NCBI GenBank assembly: GCA_964213355.1
Contig: CAXOVY010000030.1
Location: forward strand, 1 to 64,000
From: JBAXAM01 sp964213355
Lineage (GTDB): Bacteria; Pseudomonadota; Gammaproteobacteria; UBA9339
Direction of reading: 5' to 3'
Length of the DNA stretch: 64,000 bases
Shown in pieces: positions 46,253 to 55,444 of the stretch; position 1 is the stretch's first letter; each line of letters starts with the position of its first letter. The notes under the pieces were generated by a model, which saw only the letters and a program-made list of their open reading frames with translations, was not told where the DNA came from and searched no databases. Position numbers and translations under genes: made by a program.

Positions 46253-47317
46253 CTACCTAGCTTTAAATACCAGAACTCCACCAATAACTGCAAATAATAT
46301 TGTTGGTAATATAGCTGCTAAGATTGGTGGTACTTGACACAACGCGCTCATCGAACTAACAAACTGATTTAAAATATGAAAACTAAAACCCACCATTACA
46401 CCGACTAGCATGCGCAAACCCATAGTAGTGCTACGCAATGGTCCAAATACAAATGGTATAGCCAGTAAAATCATTATTAATGTTGCGAGTGGTGCAAACA
46501 CTCTTTGCCAAAAAATAAATTCGTAACTTTCGGTGTTTAATCCACTTTGTTTGCGATGCTTAATATAAGAATATAATTGAGGAAGAGATTCTTGATCGGG
46601 ATCAAGACGCGCCATACTAATTAAGCGTCGACTTAAAGTTAACTCCCATTCCTGCTCTGGAAAAGTGGCACTGGTAGTTTTTTCATCAGCAAAGGTAGTC
46701 TGCACTATATTTTTAAACCTCCATTTGCCATCTTGATATATACCACTCTCAGCGAAACTCGCCGTTTTTAGCTTGTGATTATTGTCAAACTCATACCGCG
46801 TAATGCCACGCAATTCTTGATTGCTAGACACAAGATCAATATGCACATAATTACTACCACTACGTACCCATGTTCCTTGAACCGTTAACAAAGTTTGTCC
46901 GCCACTCATTGCAGCAGTTCTTTGGCGCATGGCGATTTTTTGTGCTATCGGAGCTAGCACTTCCCCAACAACTAACATTATTACAATTAAAATTATAGCT
47001 GCTTTAGCAATAGCTACTGTTATATTAACTAACGAAACTCCGGCAGCACGCATTACAATCAACTCGCTATGTGATGCCAATAAACCCAAAGCAATTACAC
47101 AACCTAGCAATCCTGCCATTGGGAAAAATAGGTAAACACCAGATGGCAACATCAAAGATACATAAGCTAATACCTGGGGCAACCCATAATAACCAGTTCC
47201 AATATTTGAAAATTCTCGCGTAAATTCAATGAAGGCCAACAATCCAAGCAAAAGTAACATTACCAATAAAATATAGGTAATAATCGTGGTACCAAGATAT
47301 TTTGTAATGATTTTCAC
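46253..47317 (-). CDS. lptG: LPS export permease LptG
   Basis: 354 residues. Six membrane helices, three before and three after a large periplasmic jelly-roll domain (about 125-265: GTWVRSGSNYVHIDLV...). With LptF and LptB it forms the inner-membrane ABC transporter that extracts lipopolysaccharide. Coupling region LGLLASHSELIVMRAAGVS contacts LptB. Starts three bases after lptF ends. Confidence 0.95.
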   Translation of the reverse strand: MKIITKYLGTTIITYILLVMLLLLGLLAFIEFTREFSNIGTGYYGLPQVLAYVSLMLPSGVYLFFPMAGLLGCVIALGLLASHSELIVMRAAGVSLVNITVAIAKAAIILIVIMLVVGEVLAPIAQKIAMRQRTAAMSGGQTLLTVQGTWVRSGSNYVHIDLVSSNQELRGITRYEFDNNHKLKTASFAESGIYQDGKWRFKNIVQTTFADEKTTSATFPEQEWELTLSRRLISMARLDPDQESLPQLYSYIKHRKQSGLNTESYEFIFWQRVFAPLATLIMILLAIPFVFGPLRSTTMGLRMLVGVMVGFSFHILNQFVSSMSALCQVPPILAAILPTILFAVIGGVLVFKAR

Positions 47318-47320
47318 GCT

Positions 47321-48451
47321 CTAATTTGCCCTTAGATCATTTTTAATTTTTAGCTCATACAACATTCTGTGCCAACCAATCTGTTGCCCAATTAAAACAA
47401 TTGCGGCAATTAACATTATGCCATGTACCCACCACATCCCAAACGTAGGAGACAGTACTCCACTCCTCATCCATGCTCTGGCTAAAAACAAAAAATTGGC
47501 ATACGTAACATACAGCAAAACTGCTGGAACAAGCTTAGCATAACGTCCATACCTTGGTCTTATTTTACTAAGTGGCGTACCAAGTAAAGTTAAAATTAAC
47601 GCCGACAATGGCAATGAAATACGCCATTGCAATTCCGCTGCCGCTAGCGCATTACGGCGCTCATGCCACAATTGTAGAGTTGGCGTACCACTTGCATCTA
47701 CTTTCCCAGAACCAACATCCTGCGGCACGCGCACAGCGTACTCATCATATTTCATTACCTCGTAATCTTTTTGCCCAGGCAGCCCAACATAACGATAACC
47801 ATCAGTGAGAATTATATATAAATCTCCAGTTTTCTGATCAACTTTTTGCGAAGCGCTTTTTGCCATAACCAAACTTAGCCTGTTTTTACCCATCGGGTCA
47901 TTCACATCTGATTGCTGGGCGGCAAAAACCTGGGAAAATTGCTCCTTATTTTGCGATGTGGCACTAACATAAAAAATTAACTTGTCTTTTAAAATAGGAG
48001 TAAAACTATTTGGTTTCACCATATCCAAAGCGGTTTTTGAAATAGCGCCGGATAAGATACGATCGGAATAAGTAGAAACCTTAGGATTAATCCATAAAGC
48101 CAAGAGCGCAACCACCAGCATCACTATAGCCGAAAAACCAAAAGTAATTTTCAGCAATTGTAGTGGGCTTATCCCACAGGCAACAAACACTGTCATTTCA
48201 CTATCAGCATATAGCCGACCGTATGCAAGTAATATCGCTAAAAACAAACTAACGGGCAAAAGTACTGCCAACAAAATCGGCAGTTGCAATAACAAGAGTA
48301 TTTTTACCCCATGACCTGGTAAATTCCCAACAGCAGCAAAGTGCATAAAACGCACAAATTGATTACTTAAAAAAACAACTAGCAGCACCACAATCACAAC
48401 CAACATTGCAGTATAAACTTCTCGAGCCAAGTATTGATTAATAATTTTCAT
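47321..48451 (-). CDS. lptF: LPS export permease LptF
   Basis: 376 residues. Same fold as LptG: membrane helices at both ends and a periplasmic domain (about 125-265). The coupling helix YGRLYADSEMTVFVACGIS and the C-terminal LSALILTLLGTPLSKIRPR are typical. Lies between serS and lptG on one strand; the operon link to lptG is certain, to serS (85-base gap) probable. Confidence 0.95.
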   Translation of the reverse strand: MKIINQYLAREVYTAMLVVIVVLLVVFLSNQFVRFMHFAAVGNLPGHGVKILLLLQLPILLAVLLPVSLFLAILLAYGRLYADSEMTVFVACGISPLQLLKITFGFSAIVMLVVALLALWINPKVSTYSDRILSGAISKTALDMVKPNSFTPILKDKLIFYVSATSQNKEQFSQVFAAQQSDVNDPMGKNRLSLVMAKSASQKVDQKTGDLYIILTDGYRYVGLPGQKDYEVMKYDEYAVRVPQDVGSGKVDASGTPTLQLWHERRNALAAAELQWRISLPLSALILTLLGTPLSKIRPRYGRYAKLVPAVLLYVTYANFLFLARAWMRSGVLSPTFGMWWVHGIMLIAAIVLIGQQIGWHRMLYELKIKNDLRAN

Positions 48452-48536
48452 TTGTATCTTCGTTTATTGTCATTCTCTGCTAACCAGTAGGTGCAGGCTT
48501 TAACCCTATCCATTACCCACAAGTATGGTTGTCACT

Positions 48537-49814
48537 TCATAAACTTATTATTTCTTCCCCATCCATATATTCCCAAAGCACTTCAGGTAAATGAATATGC
48601 CCTGCTGCATCTTGATAATTTTCTAAGATTGCAACCAAAGTACGACCTACGGCCAAACCAGAACCATTTAAAGTATGTAGTAATTCAGTTTTGCCAGTTT
48701 GTGCATTGCGCAATCGTGCTTGCATTCTCCGCGCCTGAAAATCTTCGAAATTACTACAAGAAGATATTTCGCGGTATTTGTTTTGTGCCGGGAGCCATAC
48801 TTCCAAATCGTAAGTTTTAGATGAAGAAAAACCTAGATCACCACCACATAGTGCTATTACGCGATATGGCAACTCTAATTTCTGCAAAATATTTTCTGCA
48901 TGCACAGTTAACTCCTCATGCGCCCGGTAGGAATCTTGCGGTTTTTCTATGCGCACTAACTCAATTTTTTCAAATTGATGTTGCCTAATCATACCACGCA
49001 AATCCTTGCCATAACTACCAACCTCACTCCGATAACAAGGCGTACGCGCTACATATTTTAGCGGTAATTTTTCTTCTGGAGTAATTGTATCACGAAATAA
49101 ATTGGTCACTGGAACTTCAGCGGTTGGAATCAAACTATATTTAAATTCACCCTCAATGTTAAATAAATCATCACGAAACTTAGGCAAGTTTCCTGTACCA
49201 AATAAACTTGCAGCATTAACTAAATTAGGCACGTAAACTTCTTTATAGCCGTGTTCTTTCGTATGAACATCGAGCATAAAATCTCCCAAAGCTCGCTGCA
49301 ACTTTGCTAACTTATCATATAACACAACAAACCTAGTCCCAGTAATCTTAGCTGCATTTTCAAAATCCATCATACCTAGCTTCGCACCCAACTCGACATG
49401 ATCTTTAGGAGCAAAGGCAAATTTTCGTGGCTCACCCCACTGCCGTATTTCTAAGTTATTTTCTTCGCTTAAGCCATCAGGAACTGTTGCATGCGGCAAA
49501 TTCGGTGTCGTATGATAAATTTCCGTAAGTTTTACCAAAACCTCTTCTAGTTCCGCTTGCTTAAATTCGAGCTTTGCGCCAACACTATGCATCGTAGCCA
49601 CAACGTAACTCGCATCTATTCCTTGCGCTTTAGCTAAACCAATTTCTCTCGAACGCTGATTACGCTCATTTTGTAATTGCTGTACTTCGACCTGCACTAG
49701 TTTGCGTTTTTCTTCGAGTTCTTGAATCAAAACAACATTCAGTTCAACACCACGCTTTTTTAACCGCTCGGCAGTTGCCGCAAGTTCAATACGAAAATAT
49801 TTTGGATCAAGCAT
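48537..49814 (-). CDS. serS: Seryl-tRNA synthetase
   Basis: 425 residues, full length. N-terminal tRNA-binding coiled coil (about 1-105), then the class II core: motif 2 FRDTITPEEKLPLKYVARTPCYRSEVGSYG shortened here to ARTPCYRSE, and motif 3 LNGSGLAVGRTLVAILENYQ. Charges tRNA-Ser. Follows rarA by 26 bases, an order common in gammaproteobacteria. Confidence 0.97.
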   Translation of the reverse strand: MLDPKYFRIELAATAERLKKRGVELNVVLIQELEEKRKLVQVEVQQLQNERNQRSREIGLAKAQGIDASYVVATMHSVGAKLEFKQAELEEVLVKLTEIYHTTPNLPHATVPDGLSEENNLEIRQWGEPRKFAFAPKDHVELGAKLGMMDFENAAKITGTRFVVLYDKLAKLQRALGDFMLDVHTKEHGYKEVYVPNLVNAASLFGTGNLPKFRDDLFNIEGEFKYSLIPTAEVPVTNLFRDTITPEEKLPLKYVARTPCYRSEVGSYGKDLRGMIRQHQFEKIELVRIEKPQDSYRAHEELTVHAENILQKLELPYRVIALCGGDLGFSSSKTYDLEVWLPAQNKYREISSCSNFEDFQARRMQARLRNAQTGKTELLHTLNGSGLAVGRTLVAILENYQDAAGHIHLPEVLWEYMDGEEIISL

Positions 49815-49840
49815 GATTCACCCTCTTTTTACTAAAAAAA

Positions 49841-51166
49841 TTATACACTTTTCGCATCCATTTTCCTCAACAACTCTAATTTTTCGCTAATTTTAATTTC
49901 AAGCCCTCTTAAGGCTGGACGATAATATTGCTGCTTTGGCATACCCTCGGGAAAATAATTCTCTCCCGCCACATAGGCATTGGCTTCATTATGAGCATAG
50001 CGATAATTTTTGCCATAACCAAGCTGCTCCATTAATTTAGTAGGTGCATTGCGAATATACAGAGGCACTTCAAGCGAACCATATTCTTTGACATCTGCTT
50101 TTGCCGCGCCAAATGCTACATAACAAGCGTTGCTTTTGGCAGCGACTGCCATATAGATTACTGCTTGGGCAATTGCCAATTCTCCTTCCGGCGAACCTAA
50201 ACGCTCATAAACTTGCCACGCCTCAAGCGCTAAAGTTAAAGCTCGCGGATCCGCATTACCAATGTCTTCACTAGCCATGCGCACTATGCGCCGCGCAATA
50301 TATTTCGGGTCACAGCCACCATCTAGCATACGACAAAACCAGTATAAAGCAGCATCTGGCGAAGAACCACGTACAGCTTTATGCAGAGCGGAAATTTGAT
50401 CATAAAAGACTTCGCCACCTTTATCAAAACGCCGCACCCCACAGTCAAGAATCTCTTTAAATGATTCTTCCGAAATTATTTCTCCCTGTGAAGTCACTTC
50501 GGCAAAATCCGTGCAAATTTCTAAAAAATTAAGTGCCTGCCGAGCATCGCCATCAGCAGCATGGGCTAAACTTTTCTTTAGTTCTTCGGGAAAAATTATG
50601 TTGCGTGTACCAAAACCACGATCCTTATCCGCTAATGCCTGATCGATTACCTGCAAAATTTCATCCTCGCGCATTCGCTTTAGTACATAAACACGAGTAC
50701 GTGAAAGCAAAGCATTGTTCAATTCAAAAGATGGATTTTCAGTAGTGGCACCAATTAAAGTCAACGTACCATCTTCAACAAATGGCAAAAACGCATCTTG
50801 CTGCGCTTTATTAAAACGGTGCACTTCATCAACAAACAACACCGTGGGCTGATTTTTGCTAATGCGCACGTTTTTGGCAAGTTCAATTACTTCGCGAATA
50901 TCTTTCACTCCAGCAAACACTGCCGAAATTCCCACCACATGCGCATTCGCACTAGCCGCCAATAATTTTGCAAGCGTCGTTTTACCACTTCCTGGCGGAC
51001 CCCACAAAATCATGGAATGTAAAATTTTATTTTCAATAGCACGCCGCAGCGGTTTTCCCTGTCCCAATAAATGACTTTGACCAATAAATTCACTTATCTC
51101 ACGTGGCCGCATCCGCGCTGCTAGTGGTTGGTAGGAGTTTTCGAGTTGGTTTTTTGCTGGATTCAT
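49841..51166 (-). CDS. rarA: Replication-associated recombination protein A
   Basis: 441 residues. AAA+ clamp-loader relative acting at stalled forks. Walker A WGPPGSGKTTLAKLLA, Walker B VLFVDEVHRFNKAQQD, sensor GATTENPSFELN, and the C-terminal tetramerisation domain with YKAARGSSPD-like VRGSSPDAALYW. The start codon overlaps the AbiEii stop (ATGA), and no other start is needed, so translation is coupled to the toxin gene. Confidence 0.95.
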   Translation of the reverse strand: MNPAKNQLENSYQPLAARMRPREISEFIGQSHLLGQGKPLRRAIENKILHSMILWGPPGSGKTTLAKLLAASANAHVVGISAVFAGVKDIREVIELAKNVRISKNQPTVLFVDEVHRFNKAQQDAFLPFVEDGTLTLIGATTENPSFELNNALLSRTRVYVLKRMREDEILQVIDQALADKDRGFGTRNIIFPEELKKSLAHAADGDARQALNFLEICTDFAEVTSQGEIISEESFKEILDCGVRRFDKGGEVFYDQISALHKAVRGSSPDAALYWFCRMLDGGCDPKYIARRIVRMASEDIGNADPRALTLALEAWQVYERLGSPEGELAIAQAVIYMAVAAKSNACYVAFGAAKADVKEYGSLEVPLYIRNAPTKLMEQLGYGKNYRYAHNEANAYVAGENYFPEGMPKQQYYRPALRGLEIKISEKLELLRKMDAKSV

Positions 51167-51996
51167 TTTGTCCCTACCGATTCACCTGCAATCTTACCAT
51201 GCCAAGACTCTCCTTCTAACCTAGTAAGTAGTTTTTTTCTTACCACCTCTGCTGCTTCACTAAAATGCCAATTTTTATCAGTAGCCAGTAAAATTGAAAT
51301 GTCTGTTATAAAATCCTTGCTTTGTTCCTTTAAATATAAATTTTGTTCGAACATGGCGCGACTAATTACTTGTTGATCAAACTTACTGTAATGATTAAAA
51401 ACGGATACAACTTGTTCTGCATCGATTAAGTTTTGATCTATCACATGCCACAAATCGAACAAGTCTCTTCCTTTACGACGCTGGTACAAAGCCCGTAGCT
51501 TGGAAGCCATTAGCTCGTTTAATTGGTAGGTTAAAATATCAGCAGAACCTTTAAACCATTCTGAATCGATCTCATGGTTAATAGTTTGTAAGGGCAATAC
51601 ATGAAAATGTTCGGTAGTGTTAATCTCGATTTTAAGTTTTGCTGGTGTGTTATCTACTGCCATATAACGATACAATAGTTTCACACTTCTTTCGGTAAGT
51701 TTGCGCTTTGGCTCGCCTAACCACGGATCTAAAACATTACGCACAGAATCCAAGGTGTTTCCTATTGGCTCTGAAGTTAGTTGCACCAAATCCACATCCT
51801 CACTGTAACGAACTGGAGGTCGAATAAAAAGTTTATTTAGCGCTGTACCACCACGAAAAGCCAACGAAGATTTAATTTTTGGTTGAGCATACATATCAAC
51901 TAAGACACGACTAAGAATCAAATCTTGTTCAACCATAGCTAGCGTTCGCCAAGGAGCTTTTTCATACCATTGATCGATAAAATTTTCAGATATCAT
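51163..51996 (-). CDS. abiEii: AbiEii-family nucleotidyltransferase toxin
   Basis: 277 residues from the ATG of MISENFIDQWYEK, which overlaps the antitoxin stop (ATGA). The DUF1814/AbiEii motifs are present: GGTALNKL (motif I), RYSEDVDLVQL (motif II with paired Asp), KLKIEIN (motif III) and ELMASKLRALYQRRKGRDLFDLW (motif IV). In AbiE and MenAT systems such enzymes add nucleotides to tRNA or other targets and halt growth, including on phage infection. All key residues are intact. Confidence 0.93.
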   Translation of the reverse strand: MISENFIDQWYEKAPWRTLAMVEQDLILSRVLVDMYAQPKIKSSLAFRGGTALNKLFIRPPVRYSEDVDLVQLTSEPIGNTLDSVRNVLDPWLGEPKRKLTERSVKLLYRYMAVDNTPAKLKIEINTTEHFHVLPLQTINHEIDSEWFKGSADILTYQLNELMASKLRALYQRRKGRDLFDLWHVIDQNLIDAEQVVSVFNHYSKFDQQVISRAMFEQNLYLKEQSKDFITDISILLATDKNWHFSEAAEVVRKKLLTRLEGESWHGKIAGESVGTK

Positions 51997-52808
51997 AAGT
52001 CGCTTTCCACGGTAGTATTTTCGATAATCATCCACCGACTATTTCTTTTATACTTGGGTACACCTTTAACCGGCAGTTCAGATGCTAATGGTATAAAATC
52101 AAGATTTTGTTTTTCTAAGAAATTATATAGCAACTCCGCTAATTTATCGCGTTTTCCAGTTTCCATAGGATCGATATGCTCCAGTATATAACCTAATCGC
52201 TGCATCCAAGCTTTTTCCTTACCATCTTGCATAAGCTCCAACATTTTTTCAGGAGTAATATTCTCTATCAACTCATTTAATACAGTAGCAACATGGTTCA
52301 AACCACCGGATTGGTGCAGATATAGTAACAAATCCATGACAGTTAATTCTGGAGAAGAAATGTTCAAATATCCGGTTTTAACAGTGACTTTTTGTAGCGG
52401 AACATTGGCAAACGATTTTTTATAAACAAACTCAATTTTTATTTTGCCGCAAACTAGTGGATTTAACTGCTTCTCTGTCATTACTTGAAAAACCTGTGGT
52501 TTTTGATGAGATGCACCGTAATACAAAGCAGCTGATAATAAGCAAATATAGTAATTAACATTCCAATGCTTCATAAGTAGCGGTATTAATTCTTCTGCAG
52601 GTAAACATCCAAACTTTTGATATTCGGGAGGAATAATCACGTAAAAATTTCTAGCCGGGCTTATTATATCGCCCTTTTTTTTCATCTTATATATGCCACA
52701 ATAAAAAGCATTCAGGGATATATTTAATTTAGCAATAGCATCCTGTCTAGTAAAAGTATAATGACCACTAGTTCTAACTGACTTTATGTAGCTATTAAAA
52801 TTTATCAT
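51993..52808 (-). CDS. abiEi: AbiEi-family antitoxin/repressor
   Basis: 271 residues. N-terminal winged helix (about 15-50: YTFTRQDAIAKLNISLNAFYCGIYKMKKKG), then the AbiEi C-terminal domain (LSAALYYGASHQKPQVFQVMTEK...LTVMDLLLY). AbiEi proteins repress their own operon and neutralise AbiEii. An inverted repeat lies 9 bases upstream of the ATG. The pair is complete and in the standard order. Confidence 0.9.
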   Translation of the reverse strand: MINFNSYIKSVRTSGHYTFTRQDAIAKLNISLNAFYCGIYKMKKKGDIISPARNFYVIIPPEYQKFGCLPAEELIPLLMKHWNVNYYICLLSAALYYGASHQKPQVFQVMTEKQLNPLVCGKIKIEFVYKKSFANVPLQKVTVKTGYLNISSPELTVMDLLLYLHQSGGLNHVATVLNELIENITPEKMLELMQDGKEKAWMQRLGYILEHIDPMETGKRDKLAELLYNFLEKQNLDFIPLASELPVKGVPKYKRNSRWMIIENTTVESDL

Positions 52809-52816
52809 ATCTCTAT

Positions 52817-52835
52817 ACTGTCTTTTTTAGACAGT
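52817..52835 (-). promoter_or_regulatory. Inverted repeat upstream of abiEi (candidate operator)
   Basis: ACTGTCT-TTTTT-AGACAGT, seven-base arms, ending nine bases before the abiEi ATG. AbiEi-type antitoxins bind inverted repeats in their own promoter, so this is a likely autoregulatory site; it could also form a leader hairpin. Confidence 0.6.
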
Positions 52836-53008
52836 TTACACATATGAAACCAAATTGTATAGTTGCTTTTTGTGGCTTTAATTCATATTACCATTTTTAG
52901 TTCCAAATCATAATATTACATAAAATCCGCTCTCTTTTAAGCATTCCTTAATGTATCACCGCTACAACGAACTCATATAAAATTTTAAAACACAAGAACA
53001 GCAAAAAT

Positions 53009-53571
53009 ATGTTTAATAAAATAGCTTTTACACAAAAACAACCAGCAATAACTACTTTATTATTTGTAATTCTATTTTCTTTGTTTTGTTCGTCAGCTTC
53101 GTTTGCTGAAACTTCATTTGCTACCAGCGATCAAAGCCAAGTACATATTAGACAAATTCTAGGCAATGGTACACCATCTTGCTCTCTCACAAAAAAAACG
53201 CTAAGGAGTTTAAAAAACCAGGTGGGCTTTGCTTTGGATTCTCTTCCGTTTGGTTATATTCGAAATGGTTACAATTTGAACATCCAGAAAAAACTAACAC
53301 ATATGATGGCGATTGGTATAAATATACAGTAACAGACATTTTGGGTCCTTGGTCTTATTGTGATAACGTAAAAGATTTCGCATTCTTAGTAAATAAATTA
53401 CAGAATTCGCAGTACGGATCTTTAGAAAAAGACATAAATCAAATTGCACGACTACTTCTTAAAAAAGGAGCAAACCCTAATTTAGCTAACAAAAAAGGCC
53501 ATACCGCACTTATAATTGCTATAGCAGAAAACTACTTCGAAATTGTAGATGAATTACAAAAAGCTATCTAA
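53009..53571 (+). pseudogene. Secreted ankyrin-repeat protein split at an A8 slippery run
   Basis: Two overlapping frames make one protein of about 187 residues. The first frame gives a signal peptide (TTLLFVILFSLFCSSASFA) and runs to SCSLTKK; the -1 frame continues NAKEFKKPGGLCFGFSSVWLYSKWLQFE and ends in an ankyrin-like repeat (INQIARLLLKKGANPNLANKKGHTALIIAIAENYFEIV). The switch lies at 53191-53198 (eight A), where codons ACA AAA AAA form a perfect A-AAA-AAA slippery site. Either one A has been lost or slippage makes the full product. The GGLCFGFS motif resembles the active-site segment of cysteine-protease-like effectors; that is tentative. Confidence 0.65.
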
Positions 53572-53741
53572 AATCTCGGTTCCTCGGGTAGTAACGATCC
53601 TATCACCTGTTCCAGTATAGATATACAACAGCCCATTACCCATTTGCCTACCACTTCTTTTTTGTGACATATCCCAACGCAGGACTGCTCATTTTGTACT
53701 AACCCCACGCATTTCCAAATACCAGTATACTCGCTATCGTT
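53568..53741 (-). pseudogene. Cysteine-rich double-glycine-leader peptide, C-terminal part
   Basis: 55 codons continuing the gene that starts at 55359. They encode most of the mature peptide, including cysteines 37, 47, 51, 64 and 65 of the joined protein (WKC, SCVGIC, MGCCISI). Removing the IS and one copy of GCTATCGTT (53733-53741) restores one open frame of 83 codons plus TAG. The stop overlaps, tail to tail, the end of the ankyrin gene. Confidence 0.78.
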
Positions 53742-55272
53742 CTTTCAATTACCCACAATTTTTGCTATATAAACAGGATATTATATAAAATAGGGGGTGA
53801 TAATGGCGAAGAAATTAAATTTTAGTCTGGAGTTATCTACCAACAAAAACATTAGGGGCAATGATACTTGGGTAAAGCAGGAGCTTGCGGAATGTAAATT
53901 TAGAGATGAGCGTCTAGATAAAAGATTTCAGAAGTTATTTAAGTGTTTGTGGAATGGTATTGGTGAGAGCATTCCTTTTGCTTGCCAGGACTGGGCCGGC
54001 ACTAAAGCCGCTTATCGCTTTTTTTCTAATGACCGAGTAAAAGAAGAGGAAATTTTATCAGGGCATTTTCAATCAACAAAAGATCGTTTTTCTGAAACAA
54101 CAGGAAACATTTTGGTTTTACATGATACGACAGAGTTTTCCTATAAGCGTGAGAATTCAAAGCAGATTGGATTAACATATTTATTACCAGAAAAGAAAAA
54201 TCTACTTGGAAAAATGAAACGATTTACAGCCTGCGGTATTTTAATGCATTCAAGTCTTGTGGTTACAACAAATGGACTCCCACTAGGTTTAGCAGCTATT
54301 AAGTTTTGGACCAGAAAAAAATTTAAAGGATGCAACAAACTTAAAAAAAGAATTAATCCAACAAGAGTTTCAATTGAAAAAAAAGAAAGCTTTAGATGGT
54401 TGGAGAATCTGAAACAATCAACAACACTATTGAACGATCCCAACCGGTGCGTACACATTGGGGATCGTGAGAGTGATATTTATGAACTATTTTGCGAAGC
54501 GAAAAAAACAAAAACACATTTTCTTGTAAGAACTTGTGTTGATCGTCTCGCTGGTGATGGTGGTCATACTATTGCTGATGAGATGGGCGAAGTAAAGATT
54601 AAGGGGTTACATCGTGTTGAGGTAAGAGACAGCAAAGGTAATGTATCCGAAGCGATGCTTGAAATTAAATATCGTCGTGTTAAGGTTCTACCTCCAATCG
54701 GGAAAAGAAAAAGATATCCAGAACTGCAATTAACGGTTGTTTATGCTACAGAACGCAATAAACCTAAAAATAGAGAAAGGATTGAGTGGAAGTTGCTTAC
54801 AGATTTACCAATCTCTTCAAAAGCGGAGGCTATTGAAAAAATTAACTGGTATGCGATGCGATGGAAGATCGAAGTGTTTCATAAAATTCTCAAGTCTGGT
54901 TGCAAAGCTGAATCATCTAAACTTAGGACTGCAAACCGTATAGCAAATCTTATTTCAGTTTTTTGTATTTTGAGCTGGAGAATCTTTTGGATGACTATGC
55001 TTAATCGAGCATCTCCAAACGCTCCACCCAAATTAGCACTTACAGCCACTGAAATTAAATTATTAGGTCATCTTGTAAAAGGTGGAAAGGGTAATAATCT
55101 TAAGAAAAAAAATTTATCATATTATCTAATTAAGCTTGCTAAACTTGGAGGTTATCTGGCTAGGGCTTCAGACACTCCGCCTGGTAATGCTGTTATGTGG
55201 AGGGGGTTAACGCGATTAGTTGATATCGAATTAGGCTTTAATTTAGCGATGAAAATTGTGGGTAATTGAAAG
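53742..55272 (+). mobile_element. IS4-family (IS50-like) insertion sequence
   Basis: Perfect terminal inverted repeats CTTTCAATTACCCACAATTT and one more base, with a perfect 9-bp target duplication GCTATCGTT (53733-53741, 55273-55281), the length typical of IS50/Tn5 relatives. One intact transposase. Length 1531 bases. It interrupts a peptide gene on the other strand. Confidence 0.95.
53803..55269 (+). CDS. IS4-family transposase (Tn5-like)
   Basis: 488 residues from the ATG with GGGGGTG upstream. An N-terminal Tn5-type domain (WVKQELAECKFRDERLDKRFQKL) precedes the DDE core: VLHDTTEFSY, HIGDRESDIYELF, and the YREK box YAMRWKIEVFHKILKSG with catalytic Glu and Lys. The stop codon lies in the right inverted repeat. 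Intact. Confidence 0.95.
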   Translation: MAKKLNFSLELSTNKNIRGNDTWVKQELAECKFRDERLDKRFQKLFKCLWNGIGESIPFACQDWAGTKAAYRFFSNDRVKEEEILSGHFQSTKDRFSETTGNILVLHDTTEFSYKRENSKQIGLTYLLPEKKNLLGKMKRFTACGILMHSSLVVTTNGLPLGLAAIKFWTRKKFKGCNKLKKRINPTRVSIEKKESFRWLENLKQSTTLLNDPNRCVHIGDRESDIYELFCEAKKTKTHFLVRTCVDRLAGDGGHTIADEMGEVKIKGLHRVEVRDSKGNVSEAMLEIKYRRVKVLPPIGKRKRYPELQLTVVYATERNKPKNRERIEWKLLTDLPISSKAEAIEKINWYAMRWKIEVFHKILKSGCKAESSKLRTANRIANLISVFCILSWRIFWMTMLNRASPNAPPKLALTATEIKLLGHLVKGGKGNNLKKKNLSYYLIKLAKLGGYLARASDTPPGNAVMWRGLTRLVDIELGFNLAMKIVGN

Positions 55273-55359
55273 GCTATCGTTACGCTTACATATACACACA
55301 CAATAACCACCAACAACAATTTCTATTTCTTTCCGATTTAACTCTACCATATTATTCAT
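55273..55359 (-). pseudogene. Cysteine-rich double-glycine-leader peptide, N-terminal part
   Basis: 29 codons from the ATG at 55359, with AGGAGAG eight bases upstream. The leader MNNMVELNRKEIEIVVGG is a double-glycine type and aligns without gaps with the leader of the peptide at 42183 (shared M, EL, KEI, V, GG). The mature part starts YCVCICKRNDS before the IS. The joined 83-residue product would release a 65-residue peptide with eight cysteines. Too short and too broken to be found by routine gene calling. Bacteriocin-like or a disulfide-bonded secreted peptide; target unknown. Confidence 0.78.
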
Positions 55360-55444
55360 AGCACAAACTCTCCTAATAAAATTTTTGATAATAATGCACA
55401 AACTTAGCATTTAAAACAATCAAAAATTATGCTATTTTATTCTT

